NCBI GenBank assembly: GCA_963836775.1
Contig: CAWIKR010000003.1
Location: 744,001-808,000 of the forward strand
Direction of reading: 5' to 3'
Origin: DASQPR01 sp963836775
GTDB lineage: Bacteria > Actinomycetota > Actinomycetes > Mycobacteriales > Micromonosporaceae
Length of the DNA: 64,000 nt
Shown: piece by piece, positions 32,227-41,704 of the stretch
Numbering within the stretch: the first letter of the stretch is position 1
Layout: every line of letters begins with the position of its first letter
Position numbers and translations under genes: made by a program
Notes under the pieces: generated by a model
What the model saw: only the letters and a program-made list of their open reading frames with translations
What the model was told of the DNA's origin: nothing
Database searches by the model: none

Positions 32227-33752
32227 CGCAGCCACTTCGTCAGTTTGCCGCGATCGACCGCGGCCCACACTTCCGGGTAGCGTTCCCGCACGCGGCGGGC
32301 GCGAGCCCGGTCGCGTTCGGCCAGCCGGCCGGCGGTCACCGCCAGCACGTGATCATCCGGGTCGTCGGTGGCCACCGAGAGCCACGTCGCCGCCGCCAGC
32401 ACCGCGTCCTGATGCTCGCCGAGCAGATCCGACACGTCGGCCAGGGCGTGCGCCAGATGCGCTGCCCGCGGATCAAGGTCGGCCGCGGCCTCCGCGGCGT
32501 AGCGGGCGATCTTCGCCCGCTTGCGAACTCGGTGCCAGGCCCGGTCGGAATCCAGAGCGCCGACGTCGGCCGCGCCGATCGTGGTGGTCCCGCCCGAGAC
32601 CAATCGGTGGTACGCATGCCCGACCAGCCGGTGCAGTTGTCGCGGCCGGGCCTTGGCGACCACCGGCGGATCACTGGTCGCGGCGACGAGAGCGTCCAGA
32701 AGGGCGAGGTATCGCGGTGCCGCCAGCACCAGGTCGAGCCCGGCGCCGGCATCCTCGCCGCGGGCGGTCAGGTCGGCGTCGATTCGCGCCAGCGCGGCCT
32801 GGTCCAGCGGTGCCACCGGATCCAGGTCGGCGGTCTGGCGCAGGCGCAACCGCAACACCTCGGCGTCCCGAGCGGCACCGAGGGCGGCGCCGACCCAGGC
32901 CAGATCGGTGCGGATCCGGTCCACCCAGGCGCTGTCGAGCAGCGGCCGGAAGGTGGTGATGTCGCTGCGCAGACGGCGGGCCGCCACGCGCATTCGGTGC
33001 ACGCCGTCGTCACCGCGCAGCCGCACCGCGACGTCGCTGTCCACCAGGCGCAGCAGGTCGCGGCGGAGCACGTTGGTGAGGATGTCGGAGACTCCGGCAC
33101 CGGCCCGGGTCGGCACCGGCTCCGGTATGTCCGCCGGGGCCTGAGCCGGCTCACCGAGCGCGCGCAGTTGCGGCAGCCGATATCCGCTCTCGGACGCGCC
33201 GGCCCGGCGCAGCATCCGGACGACGGCCCTGGCGAAGGCGGCGTCGCCGCGGCCAACGTCGACCCGGATCTGCCGGAACTTGTCCTTGATCCGCCGGGCG
33301 TCCAGCACCGAGATCCGGTCGTCGATCACCCGCCCCAGCTCCCGGCCCTTGCGGTCGCGCAGCTGGTAGACCACGCGGCTGATCCGCAGCACCGCCACCG
33401 AGCCGAGTGCCGACCCGCGGGTATAGGCGGTCACCGCGGCGGCCACCGGCTCCGGCACCGTGGCCGACGTGCCGGCGAATCCGAGGGTCTCGCCATGGAT
33501 GGCCAACCGCCACGGCATCGCGTCGGTATCGGCGTGCCGGTCCCGCTCGAACCGCGGCTCGGTGAACCGCTGGAACCACAGTGCCTGGCCGGCGCGGGTC
33601 AGCCGGAGATCCTCGGTGTCGAAGTAGCTGAACCGGAGCACCTCGGGCGCCAGTGCCACCACACGGCCGTGCCGGGGCAGCACCGACTCCAGATCGGGCA
33701 TGCGGAACGAATCATCGGCGGAGAACCGCCGGAGACTCCCGTCGTCCGCCAT
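32223..33752 (-). CDS. CYTH and CHAD domain protein
   Basis: A 509-residue protein. The N-terminal half resembles a diverged CYTH triphosphate tunnel domain (FSYFDTEDLRLTRAG, LRISRVVYQLRDRKG), and the C-terminal half is a helical CHAD domain with the conserved GVHRMRVAARRLRSDI (about 273-288) and WHRVRKRAKIARYA. CHAD domains bind polyphosphate, often on granules. It lies 67 bases downstream of ppk and overlaps the NUDIX-phosphatase gene by 4 bases. This supports a polyphosphate-binding role, though the CYTH catalytic residues are not all evident. Confidence 0.88.
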   Translation of the reverse strand: MADDGSLRRFSADDSFRMPDLESVLPRHGRVVALAPEVLRFSYFDTEDLRLTRAGQALWFQRFTEPRFERDRHADTDAMPWRLAIHGETLGFAGTSATVPEPVAAAVTAYTRGSALGSVAVLRISRVVYQLRDRKGRELGRVIDDRISVLDARRIKDKFRQIRVDVGRGDAAFARAVVRMLRRAGASESGYRLPQLRALGEPAQAPADIPEPVPTRAGAGVSDILTNVLRRDLLRLVDSDVAVRLRGDDGVHRMRVAARRLRSDITTFRPLLDSAWVDRIRTDLAWVGAALGAARDAEVLRLRLRQTADLDPVAPLDQAALARIDADLTARGEDAGAGLDLVLAAPRYLALLDALVAATSDPPVVAKARPRQLHRLVGHAYHRLVSGGTTTIGAADVGALDSDRAWHRVRKRAKIARYAAEAAADLDPRAAHLAHALADVSDLLGEHQDAVLAAATWLSVATDDPDDHVLAVTAGRLAERDRARARRVRERYPEVWAAVDRGKLTKWLR

Positions 33753-33819
33753 GCCCGGCAGCCTATTGGCTCAGACCGCCGGACGAAGGCCATACCTTCG
33801 GTGTTAACACCACCGCTGA

Positions 33820-36471
33820 TCAGCCCATTTGTTCGACGATGGAGCGCAGGAGGGCGTCGTGCAGATGGGTTGCCGGGAGCTCCTCGACACCGGTGATCTC
33901 CGACCAGGCACCGTCCGGATGCAACTCGAAGGCGGCGGTGCCCGGGCTCATCGCCCGGTTCAGCAGCCGGCTCATGTCGGCGGTGGCGGTCGGGTCCGTG
34001 ACGCGGACCAGAGCCTCGACGCGACGATCGAGGTTGCGGTGCATGATGTCGGCCGATCCGATCCAGAATTCAGTGTCCGCGCCGGCGCCGAACCGGTAGA
34101 CCCGGGAGTGCTCCAGGAATCGGCCGACGATCGAGCGCACCCGGATCGTCTCGGACATCCCCGGCACGCCCGGGCGCAGCGTGCACATGCTGCGGACCAG
34201 CAGGTCGATCGGCACTCCGGCCTGGGAGGCGCGGTAGAGGGCGTCAATGACCTCCTCGTCGACCAGGGCGTTCACCTTGAGCTGGACCAGCGACGGCTGG
34301 CCGGCGCGCGCCAGATCCGCTTGAGCCTCGATCCGCGAGATGATGCCCGAACGGACGCCATAGGGCGCCACCAGCAGCCGCCGGTAGGCCGTCTGGCGGC
34401 TGTAGCCGGTGAGCATGTTGAACAGGTCGGTCAGGTCGGCGCCGATCTCCGGATCGGCGGTCAGTAGCCCCAGATCTTCGTAGGCGCGCGCCGTCTTCGG
34501 GTGGTAGTTGCCGGTGCCGATGTGGGCGTACCGGCGGATCTGGTTGCCTTCCTGCCGTACCACCAAAGCGATCTTGCAGTGGGTCTTCAGACCCACCAGG
34601 CCGTAGACGACGTGGCAGCCGGCCTTCTCCAAGGTCCGCGCCCAGCCGATGTTGGCCTGCTCGTCGAACCGGGCCTTGACCTCGACGATGACCACCACCT
34701 GCTTGCCCGCCTCGGCGGCGTCGACCAGCGCATCGATCACCGGCGAATCGCCCGAGGTGCGGTAGAGGGTCTGCTTGATGGCCAGCACGTTGGGATCCAG
34801 CGCCGCCTGCTCGATGAAGCGCTGCACGCTGGTGGAGAACGAGTGGTACGGATGATGGACCAGCACGTCGCCCTCCCGCAGCAGGGCGAACACGCTGCGC
34901 CGAGTGGCATCACCACCGCCGAGAAGGTGCTTGGTCTCGCCGTCCAGGAACCGCGGATGGGTGGCCGGGACGAACGGACGGTCCTTGAGATCCGGCCGGT
35001 CCAGGTCGTCGTGAAGCGTCAGCAGCGCCGACAGGTCCAGCAGCCCGGGCACCCGGAGCACGTCGTCGCTGTCCATGTCCAGCTCGCGGAGCAGCAGTTC
35101 GAGGACGTGATCGGAGATGGTGGAGGCGACCTCCAGCCGCACCGGCGGGCCGAATCGGCGCCGCGCCAGCTCGCGTTCCAGCGCCTGCAGGAGATCCTCG
35201 TCGCGGTCGTCGTCGACCTCGAGTTCGGCGTTGCGGGTCACCCGGAAGACGTGGTGCTCGACAATGCTCATGCCCGAGAAGAGCGCGCCCAGATGCGCGG
35301 CGATCAGGTCTTCCAGTGGCAGGAACCGGGCGTGCATCCGCAAACCCCGGTCCACCGCGACCAGGCGCGGCACGTTGTTCGGCACCTTGACGCGGGCGAA
35401 GAGTTCCGGTCCGCCGTCCGGATCGCGGGCCACCACGGCGAGGTTCAGGGCCAGCCCGGAGATGTAGGGGAACGGGTGCGCCGGATCCAGGGCCAGTGGC
35501 GTCAGCACCGGGAACACCTGCTCCCGGAAGTAGGTGCGCATCCGGTCATGCTCGGCCGGGTTGAGGTCGGCCCAGCGGACGATCTCGACGCCGGCCTGCG
35601 CCAGCGCCGGTGCCACCTCGGAGGCGAAGCACTTTGACTCGCGGGCGATGAGTTCCGTGGTCCGGGCCGAGATGGCGGTCAGATGCTCGGTCAGTGACAT
35701 GCCGTCGGAGCTGCGCCGAGTCGGCAGGCCGGTCTGCTGGCGGCGCTTGAGCCCGGCGACCCGGACCATGAAGAACTCGTCCAGGTTGCGGGAGAAGATC
35801 GCCAGGAACTTGGCGCGCTCCAGCAGCGGCCGGCGTGGATCCTCGGCCAGCGTCAGGACCCGGGCGTTGAAGTCCAGCCAGGACAATTCCCGGTTGAGAT
35901 AACGGTCGTCCGGCAGCGGTTCCAGCTCTGGTGGCGGGGCGTCCGCGTCCATGACCGGCACCTCCTCGGCGCGGTTGATCGCGGGTCCGGTGGCCGCTCC
36001 GGTGCCCCCCACGGGCGCGGTGGGCGCGGCGACGGTCGGCGGATCTGACGGCGCGGCCGGCGTACTGGACGCTGCGCCTGGTTGATCTGACGGCGCGGTC
36101 GACGGATCTGACGGCCCGGCCGCGGCGCCGGCGGCGTTCGTGGTGGTCGCGCCCGTCGGGGTGGTCGCGTCGGTCGTGGGGGCTGGTGTGATCGGCGTGG
36201 TTGGTGTGGCGCCATTTCCCGTGACCGCGGCGGGCTCGGACGGTTCGACCGCCGCGACCGCCTCCGGCACCGGCAGCTTGCGCGCCGGTGCCCGCGGTTC
36301 GGCGGGTTTGGCGTCGGGCGCGTCGTTGGCCGCCGCCGGGGCCGGCTTCCGGGAGCCGCCCTTGGGCTTCGTCTTGGTGCCGCTGTCCCGGTTGCTGTGC
36401 GGCTCCAGTGACCGTCGGGGCTTCGGCGTCGGTGCAGGCGGTGGTGAATCTTGGGGAGGTGTCGCGCTCAC
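33820..36471 (-). CDS. ppk1: Polyphosphate kinase 1 with long disordered N-terminus
   Basis: Synthesises polyphosphate from ATP. The 883-residue protein starts with about 185 residues rich in Pro/Ala/Thr/Ser, followed by the conserved core (YLNRELSWLDFNARVL from about 191). The two catalytic histidines are H631 in GLKTHCK and H650 in YAHIGTGNYHPKT, with SADIMHRNLDRRVEAL further on. The spacing of 19 residues matches E. coli H435 and H454. The core is about 690 residues, as usual; the long N-terminal extension is less usual and may be a localisation or binding region. It heads a row with the CHAD and NUDIX-phosphatase genes. Confidence 0.96.
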   Translation of the reverse strand: MSATPPQDSPPPAPTPKPRRSLEPHSNRDSGTKTKPKGGSRKPAPAAANDAPDAKPAEPRAPARKLPVPEAVAAVEPSEPAAVTGNGATPTTPITPAPTTDATTPTGATTTNAAGAAAGPSDPSTAPSDQPGAASSTPAAPSDPPTVAAPTAPVGGTGAATGPAINRAEEVPVMDADAPPPELEPLPDDRYLNRELSWLDFNARVLTLAEDPRRPLLERAKFLAIFSRNLDEFFMVRVAGLKRRQQTGLPTRRSSDGMSLTEHLTAISARTTELIARESKCFASEVAPALAQAGVEIVRWADLNPAEHDRMRTYFREQVFPVLTPLALDPAHPFPYISGLALNLAVVARDPDGGPELFARVKVPNNVPRLVAVDRGLRMHARFLPLEDLIAAHLGALFSGMSIVEHHVFRVTRNAELEVDDDRDEDLLQALERELARRRFGPPVRLEVASTISDHVLELLLRELDMDSDDVLRVPGLLDLSALLTLHDDLDRPDLKDRPFVPATHPRFLDGETKHLLGGGDATRRSVFALLREGDVLVHHPYHSFSTSVQRFIEQAALDPNVLAIKQTLYRTSGDSPVIDALVDAAEAGKQVVVIVEVKARFDEQANIGWARTLEKAGCHVVYGLVGLKTHCKIALVVRQEGNQIRRYAHIGTGNYHPKTARAYEDLGLLTADPEIGADLTDLFNMLTGYSRQTAYRRLLVAPYGVRSGIISRIEAQADLARAGQPSLVQLKVNALVDEEVIDALYRASQAGVPIDLLVRSMCTLRPGVPGMSETIRVRSIVGRFLEHSRVYRFGAGADTEFWIGSADIMHRNLDRRVEALVRVTDPTATADMSRLLNRAMSPGTAAFELHPDGAWSEITGVEELPATHLHDALLRSIVEQMG

Positions 36472-36625
36472 CTAGTCATCATGGCGGCAAACAGCTGTGA
36501 GAGAAGTGGTCGTCTCGCAATTTCGCAGGTGTTTCACGGCGAGATCGACGCGCCGGGTGCCCGGCTCTCAGTCGCCATGGGCCACCCGCGGCCGTGGCGG
36601 CACCGCGGTGCGGCCCGCCGGGCGC

Positions 36626-36631
36626 TACCGT
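36626..36631 (+). promoter_or_regulatory. Leaderless -10 box, cold-shock-like gene
   Basis: TACCGT lies exactly 7 bases before the ATG at 36639, matching the TANNNT spacing of leaderless actinobacterial transcripts. There is no ribosome site. Confidence 0.5.
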
Positions 36632-36638
36632 GATCGGC

Positions 36639-36833
36639 ATGCAAGCCACAGTGGCGTCCTACGATCCGCAGACCCGGTCCGGCAGCCTGCTGCTGGACGA
36701 CGGCACTCCGGTGGACTTCGGGCCGGACGCCTTCGCCGCCTCGGGGCTGCGCCTGCTGCGGTTCGGTCAGCGGGTCCGGATCGAGCGCGACCCTCAGGGC
36801 GTGGTCACCGGCTTGTGGCTGATCACGATGTGA
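36639..36833 (+). CDS. Short cold-shock-like (CspA-fold) protein
   Basis: A 64-residue protein opening MQATVASYDPQTRSGSLLLD, with a five-strand OB-fold pattern like cold-shock domains, though the RNP motifs (normally KGFGFI and VFVH) are weak: SGSLLL and PVDFGPDAF. It may bind single-stranded nucleic acid with changed specificity. The ATG at 36639 has a TACCGT box 7 bases upstream. Its last 40 bases overlap the convergent cofC gene. Confidence 0.7.
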   Translation: MQATVASYDPQTRSGSLLLDDGTPVDFGPDAFAASGLRLLRFGQRVRIERDPQGVVTGLWLITM

Positions 36834-37438
36834 TCCCGGTCGGCCGCCTGCCGGGTCCGCCGGCCCAGTCCGACCGCCGCGGCGGCGGCCAGGTCCGCGG
36901 CGGTGTCGACATCCAGTCGCAGGCTCGGCCAGTCTCCGGAAAGCGGTTGAGCTCCGGACTCGGCGTGCGCTCGCGCCGACTCACCGCCGAACAACGGCTC
37001 CAGCGGTACGCCGGCCGGCGCCCACAACAGCGTCGTCCCGATTCCGTGATGGTCGGCCACGAACGCGCGGCCTGCGGTCGGGGCGGCGGCCAGCGCGGCG
37101 GCGAGTTCCTCGGGTCGCAGTGCCGGCAGGTCGGCGGCGAGCGCGGCCCGGCCGTGGCGCAGGCCGATCGATGCCTCGCCGTGCCGGATCGCGGCATTCA
37201 GGCCGGCTCCGGGCGGATCGGCCAGGATCGTGGCGCCGAGATCGCCGGCGTCGGCGCCGATGTCGGGGTCGTCGGTGACGACCAGCACCGGCACGCCGGC
37301 GGCGCGGACCGCCGCGATGGTGTCCAGCGCGATCGCCCGCACCAGATGGTCGGTGACTGCTCCGGCCGATCGCAACCTGGACTTCCCGATCGCAGATTGC
37401 TTGACCGGGATGATGATCGTCGCCGGTGATGTGCGCAT
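36794..37438 (-). CDS. cofC: 2-phospho-L-lactate guanylyltransferase (F420 synthesis)
   Basis: Activates phospholactate or phosphoenolpyruvate with GTP for coenzyme F420. The 214-residue MobA-like nucleotidyltransferase has TIIIPVKQSAIGKSRL at the N-terminus, VLVVTDDPDIG, PGAGLNAAIRHG, and ALAADLPALRPEEL with metal-binding aspartate. The ATG at 37438 gives MRTSPATIIIPVK; the open frame upstream is not protein-like. Actinomycetes commonly carry this gene near plsC and gpsA. Other F420 genes are not in the window. Confidence 0.9.
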   Translation of the reverse strand: MRTSPATIIIPVKQSAIGKSRLRSAGAVTDHLVRAIALDTIAAVRAAGVPVLVVTDDPDIGADAGDLGATILADPPGAGLNAAIRHGEASIGLRHGRAALAADLPALRPEELAAALAAAPTAGRAFVADHHGIGTTLLWAPAGVPLEPLFGGESARAHAESGAQPLSGDWPSLRLDVDTAADLAAAAAVGLGRRTRQAADRDHIVISHKPVTTP

Positions 37439-37502
37439 ACGGCCATCTAAGTACGGCGGGTTGTGGGCGGTAGTGTGTGGGCACCTGTGAAGTGGAGGAT
37501 GC

Positions 37503-38243
37503 GTGGTTAGGCGGATCGGATTTGCTCCCCGTACGGCGGTGACCCTGGTCAAGCCGCTGCTGGTCGTGCTGACCAAGCGCGACTGGTCGGGGATGAAGAA
37601 CATCCCGCAGTCCGGCGGTGTGATCATCGCGGCCAACCACATGTCCGAGTTCGACCCGTTCGTGGTTGCCCACTACGTCTACGACGCCGGTCGCTGGCCG
37701 CAGTTCCTGGCCAAGTCCACCCTCTTCAAGATCCCGGTGCTGGGACCGGTGGTGAAGGCGGTGCGGCAGATCCCGGTGTACCGCGGCACGATCGACGCCA
37801 GCAAGGCGCTGGACGCCGCGATCACCGCGATCGGCCGGGGCGAGGCGGTCATCATCTACCCCGAGGGCACCACGCCGAAGTCCGGCGAGCTGTGGCCGGG
37901 CAAGGGCAAGACCGGCATCGCCCGGCTCTGGCTGGAGACCAAGGTGCCGGTGGTCCCGGTCGCCACCTGGGGCGCGCAGCAGGTCTTCGACCCGCGGACG
38001 CGGAAGCTGAAGCTCAAGCCGCGGACCGACGTCACGGTCCGCGCCGGTGGCCCGATCGACCTGTCCAAGTTCGACGGCGTTCCGCCGACCGCAGCCAACC
38101 TGCACGCGATCACCACCGAGATCATGCGGGTGCTGCGCGAGATGGTCGCCGACATCCGGGGCGAGGAGCCGCCGCCGCTGGGCGCGGCCAGCACATCCAG
38201 CACCCCGACGGCGGTCGCCGCGACGGAGGCGGACGCGCAGTGA
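37503..38243 (+). CDS. plsC: 1-acyl-glycerol-3-phosphate acyltransferase
   Basis: Membrane-associated acyltransferase that makes phosphatidic acid. The 246-residue protein has the catalytic NHMSEFD (HX4D), the glycerol-phosphate-binding YPEGTTPKSGEL, and PVVPVATWGA. GTGGAGG lies before the GTG. The stop overlaps the gpsA start as GTGA, so phospholipid backbone and acylation genes are coupled. The last 25 residues are Ala/Thr-rich and dispensable-looking. Confidence 0.93.
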   Translation: MVRRIGFAPRTAVTLVKPLLVVLTKRDWSGMKNIPQSGGVIIAANHMSEFDPFVVAHYVYDAGRWPQFLAKSTLFKIPVLGPVVKAVRQIPVYRGTIDASKALDAAITAIGRGEAVIIYPEGTTPKSGELWPGKGKTGIARLWLETKVPVVPVATWGAQQVFDPRTRKLKLKPRTDVTVRAGGPIDLSKFDGVPPTAANLHAITTEIMRVLREMVADIRGEEPPPLGAASTSSTPTAVAATEADAQ

Positions 38244-39241
38244 GCGCCCCGAAGATCACCGTCCTCGGCGCCGGCTCCTGGGGCACGGCCTTTGCCAACA
38301 TTGCCGCTGACGCCGGCAACGACGTGACGATCTGGGCCCGCCGCCCGGAGATCGCCGAGGCGATCGAGCGGGACCGGCGAAACCCGGAGTACTTCCCGCA
38401 CCTGATGCTGCCGGCGACCGTGCGCGCCACCGCCGATGCCGGCGAAGCCATCAGCGGTGCGGACATGGTGTTCGTGACGGTGCCGTCGCAGACCCTGCGT
38501 GGCAACCTGTCGGCATGGTCCGGCTTCATCGATCCGTCGGCCACCGTGGTGAGCCTGATGAAGGGCATCGAGCTGGGCACCGGCAAGCGGATGAGCGAGG
38601 TGCTCAGCGAGGCCGCCGGCGTCGAGCCGGAGCGGGTCGCGGTGATCTCGGGACCCAACCTGGCGCCGGAGATCGCCGACCGCCAGCCGGCCGCGACCGT
38701 GGTCGCCTGCGTCGAGGAGGCCCGTGCCACCCGGGTCCAGGCGGCCATCCGGACCGCGTATTTCCGTCCGTACACCAACGACGACGTGATCGGTTGTGAA
38801 CTCGGTGGCGCGGTGAAGAACGCCATCGCGCTCGCCTACGGGATGGCGCACGCGATCGGGCTCGGCGACAACACCAAGGCCAGCCTGATCACCCGTGGCC
38901 TGGCCGAGACCGCGCGCCTGGGGATGCGGCTCGGCGCCGACCCGCTTACATTCGCCGGCCTGGCCGGCCTCGGCGACCTGGTGGCGACGTGCTCGTCGCC
39001 GCTGTCCCGGAACCGGACCTTCGGCGAGCATCTGGGCCTCGGCGAGACGCTGGAGCAGGCGGCCAAGGCCACCCGGCAGACCGCCGAGGGCGTCAAGAGC
39101 TGCCTGGCGATCACCGATCTGGCCCGGGCACACGGAGTCGACATGCCGATCACCGAGCAGGTCGAGAAGGTCTGCCACGAGGGAGTTGACCCGCGCGTCG
39201 CCGTCGCCGCGCTGATGAGCCGGGAGACCAAGCCCGAGTAG
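38240..39241 (+). CDS. gpsA: Glycerol-3-phosphate dehydrogenase [NAD(P)+]
   Basis: Reduces dihydroxyacetone phosphate to glycerol-3-phosphate for phospholipids. The 333-residue protein has the Rossmann motif VLGAGSWGTAFANIAAD, the catalytic lysine region LGGAVKNAIALAYG, and GLAGLGDLVATCSSPLSRNR. The GTG at 38240 overlaps the plsC stop by 4 bases. The length is typical of the family. Confidence 0.96.
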   Translation: MSAPKITVLGAGSWGTAFANIAADAGNDVTIWARRPEIAEAIERDRRNPEYFPHLMLPATVRATADAGEAISGADMVFVTVPSQTLRGNLSAWSGFIDPSATVVSLMKGIELGTGKRMSEVLSEAAGVEPERVAVISGPNLAPEIADRQPAATVVACVEEARATRVQAAIRTAYFRPYTNDDVIGCELGGAVKNAIALAYGMAHAIGLGDNTKASLITRGLAETARLGMRLGADPLTFAGLAGLGDLVATCSSPLSRNRTFGEHLGLGETLEQAAKATRQTAEGVKSCLAITDLARAHGVDMPITEQVEKVCHEGVDPRVAVAALMSRETKPE

Positions 39242-39344
39242 CCGGGCGGTTCCCGCAGGAGTTCCGGGCACAGGTCCGGCACAAGTTCCGGACGCGGTTC
39301 CCGGGCACACCCTCCGGGCACGTTCCGGCGCGAGCGGAGGCGGC

Positions 39345-40458
39345 GTGACGCACGAATTCGGACCATCGACCACCGCGGTGCATGCGGGTCTTCCCGAGCC
39401 GGTGCCGGGTGCGTCGTTCCTCCCGCCGCCGGTGCTGGCCGCGCCCTACCATCTGGATCCGGCGGGACCGGCTCCGGGCACCGGCTACGGCCGCACCGAC
39501 AACGCTTCCTGGCGCGCGCTCGAGGCTGCCATCGGCGAGATGGAAGGCGGTGCCTGCGCCGTCTTCTCCAGCGGGATGGCCGCGATCACCGCGCTGCTGA
39601 TGACCGTCTGCCGCCCGGGTGACACCGTGGTGCTGCCGTCCGACGGCTACTACCTGACCCGGGCTTTCGCTCGGGACCGTCTGCAGCCGATGGGCGTACG
39701 CGTCATCGAAGTGCCCACCGCCGGCCCGTACCCGTCATTTGACGGCGTACGCCTGGTGCTGCTGGAAACGCCGGCCAACCCGGGCCTGGACGTGGCCGAC
39801 ATCGCCGCCACCGCGGCGGCGGCGCACCGCGCCGGCGCTCTCCTCGCCGTCGACAACACCGCCGCCACACCGCTCGGGCAGACGCCGCTGGCGCTCGGGG
39901 CGGACTTCGCGGTCGCGTCCGGCACCAAAGCGCTGACCGGGCACTCGGATCTGCTTCTCGGGTATGTCTGCGCGGCCTCGGACCGGATCGCCGACGTGAT
40001 CGGCTGGCGCAACCAGACCGGTGCCATCGTCGGCGGCTTCGAGGCGTGGCTGGCCCATCGATCGCTGGCGACGCTGGATCTGCGCCTGAACCGCCAGTCC
40101 GAGACCGCGACACGCCCTGGCGGCGGCGCTGTCGGCCCGCTCGGACGTCACCGGCCTGCGGTTCCCGGGACTGCCGGCAGATCCGTCGTTCGCGGTGGCA
40201 TCGGCGCAGATGCGGCGGATTCCCGGCATCGTCACCTTCACGCTGCCGTCGGCCGAGCAGGTGGCGGCGTTCCTGGACGCGACCCGGCTGGTGGCCCGTT
40301 CGACCTCGTTCGGCGGTACGCACACCAGCGCCGATCGCCGGGCTCAGTTCGGCGATCCGGTGCCGGACGGGCTGGTCCGGTTCTCCTGCGGGATCGAGGA
40401 CACCGTCGATGTGGTGGCCGACGTGCTGCAGGCACTGGACGCCGCCGCACACGGCTGA
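39345..40458 (+). pseudogene. Cystathionine gamma-lyase/synthase-type PLP enzyme, frameshifted
   Basis: A Cys/Met-metabolism PLP enzyme split by a frameshift. Reading from 39345, the first about 255 residues match (PSTTAVHAGLPEP, FSSGMAAITALL, LLAVDNTAATPLGQ, and the PLP lysine in VASGTKALTGHSD). After 40110 the frame loses sense, while the +1 frame continues with ALAAALSARSDVTG, GIVTFTLPSAEQVAAFL, a C-terminal TSFGGTHTS and SCGIEDTVDVVADVLQALD, to the stop at 40458. Removing one base near 40110-40113 gives a normal 370-residue protein. Either a real inactivation or a base-call error; error is favoured because ddl and recG show the same pattern. Confidence 0.85.
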
Positions 40459-40526
40459 GCGCTGGGCCGGCCAACGGTTCGGCTGCGGCCAGAGCCGACC
40501 GACGGCCGCGGCTGCGCCCATCGCGA

Positions 40527-41042
40527 CTAGCCCTCTGGAAGGTGGCCCAGGCGCCGCATCAACATGTGCGTGGCCGCCCGACGCAGATGGCGATGGCCGC
40601 TATGCGGACGCCGGCCGCTCTGCAGATGGCGCAGGCCGCTTCGCAGAAGGCGCCGATCGCGCCCGGCCCGAATCATCTCGCGGATGATCGTGCCGGCCAC
40701 CAGAATGGCGACCGCGCCAACGATCTGGCCGCCGAGCACAATCCGGTTGACGTCCGTCGCCGGCCGCCAGGTCACCCGGGATCCGCGTACGACAAACGCA
40801 CCGACCGGTCGGGATTGCAATCCGAAACCGGCGCCGCCGCCTTGATCGGCCTCGGCATCGGCGTCACCGTGGTGGTCGATGCCGGAGCCGCCGCCGCCAC
40901 CACCGGCCACCCGCACCATCGGAATGATCGTCACGTCCGGCGTGCGTACCGGCTCGCCGATCGACGTGCTCGCGGTCAACCGTTCGCGAACGCCTTGGAG
41001 CACCTCGAACGGGCTGCTGTCATGAGTCACTTCGGTAACCAC
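40527..41042 (-). CDS. GerW/YtfJ-family sporulation protein
   Basis: A 171-residue protein of the GerW (YtfJ) family, named for a Bacillus spore protein. Landmarks are VIPMVRVAGGGGGGSG-like TIIPMVRVAGGGGGGSGID, GGGAGFGLQSRPVGAFVV and WRPATDVNRIVLGGQ. Actinomycete members occur widely and are not limited to spore function. AAAGGAGG is 5 bases before the GTG at 41042, which decides the start. The C-terminal half is hydrophobic then Arg/His-rich, a possible membrane anchor. Confidence 0.87.
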   Translation of the reverse strand: MVTEVTHDSSPFEVLQGVRERLTASTSIGEPVRTPDVTIIPMVRVAGGGGGGSGIDHHGDADAEADQGGGAGFGLQSRPVGAFVVRGSRVTWRPATDVNRIVLGGQIVGAVAILVAGTIIREMIRAGRDRRLLRSGLRHLQSGRRPHSGHRHLRRAATHMLMRRLGHLPEG

Positions 41043-41218
41043 GATGACCTCCTTTGCCCTGCACCGACCCCGGCCTCGGATGGGCCGGATCGCGCCGGCG
41101 CGGTCTGTCATCACACCCAGCCTGGCAGGTGAGCGGCGATCTCGTAGGGCCCAATGGCTTAGGCGGGCCGTGCCACGGCGCTTCCCCTGACGCCCGCTTT
41201 CATCGATGCACAGCGTCC

Positions 41219-41224
41219 TAGGCT
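41219..41224 (+). promoter_or_regulatory. Leaderless -10 box, GNAT gene
   Basis: TAGGCT ends 6 bases before the GTG at 41231. The same hexamer precedes the DAK2 gene at 53158. Confidence 0.45.
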
Positions 41225-41230
41225 GTGTTG

Positions 41231-41641
41231 GTGATCAAGGGATATGACATCCGGGCCGAAACCCCCAACGCGGCGGCTTACCGGGATCTGCGGGCGGCCG
41301 CCGGATTGAGCCGGAAGTCCGAGGCCGCGGCCCGGGCCGGGCTGCCGAACACGTGGTTCGGTGTCGTCGTCTACGCCGGCGACGAGCCGGTCGGCATGGG
41401 CCGGGTGATCGGCGACGGCGGAACGGTCTTCCAGATCGTCGACATTGCGGTCCACCCCGATCATCAGGGCCGGGGGCTGGGCAAGGCGATCATGGCCGAG
41501 CTGACCCGCGAACTGAGCGACCGCGCGCCCGCGACGGCGCTGGTGTCGCTGCTCGCCGACGGCGCTGCCAAACACCTGTATGAGCAGTTCGGATTCGCCG
41601 AGACCGCGCCGGCGTCGATCGGGATGGCGCGGCGTTTCTAG
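41231..41641 (+). CDS. GNAT-family N-acetyltransferase
   Basis: A 136-residue acetyltransferase. The acetyl-CoA site HPDHQGRGLGKAIMAELT (about 75-92) is clear, as are IVDIAVHPD and YEQFGFAETAP. The protein is short, one GNAT domain only. The GTG at 41231 was chosen because TAGGCT lies 6 bases upstream, matching leaderless starts; an in-frame GTG at 41225 is possible. The substrate is unknown. Confidence 0.9.
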   Translation: MIKGYDIRAETPNAAAYRDLRAAAGLSRKSEAAARAGLPNTWFGVVVYAGDEPVGMGRVIGDGGTVFQIVDIAVHPDHQGRGLGKAIMAELTRELSDRAPATALVSLLADGAAKHLYEQFGFAETAPASIGMARRF

Positions 41642-41704
41642 GCCACGACGCTTTGTAGCGCGGCGCGTTGTCGCATGTTTGTGGCGCGGCGCTTTGCGGC
41701 GCGC

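Noticed and set aside
32223..33896. Plus-strand frame opposite the CHAD gene
   Set aside because: Shadow frame; the minus strand has recognisable CYTH and CHAD motifs.
40459..40700. Continuation of the Cys/Met lyase frame beyond 40458
   Set aside because: The original frame runs on after the frameshift, but the sequence is no longer lyase-like; the correct frame stops at 40458.
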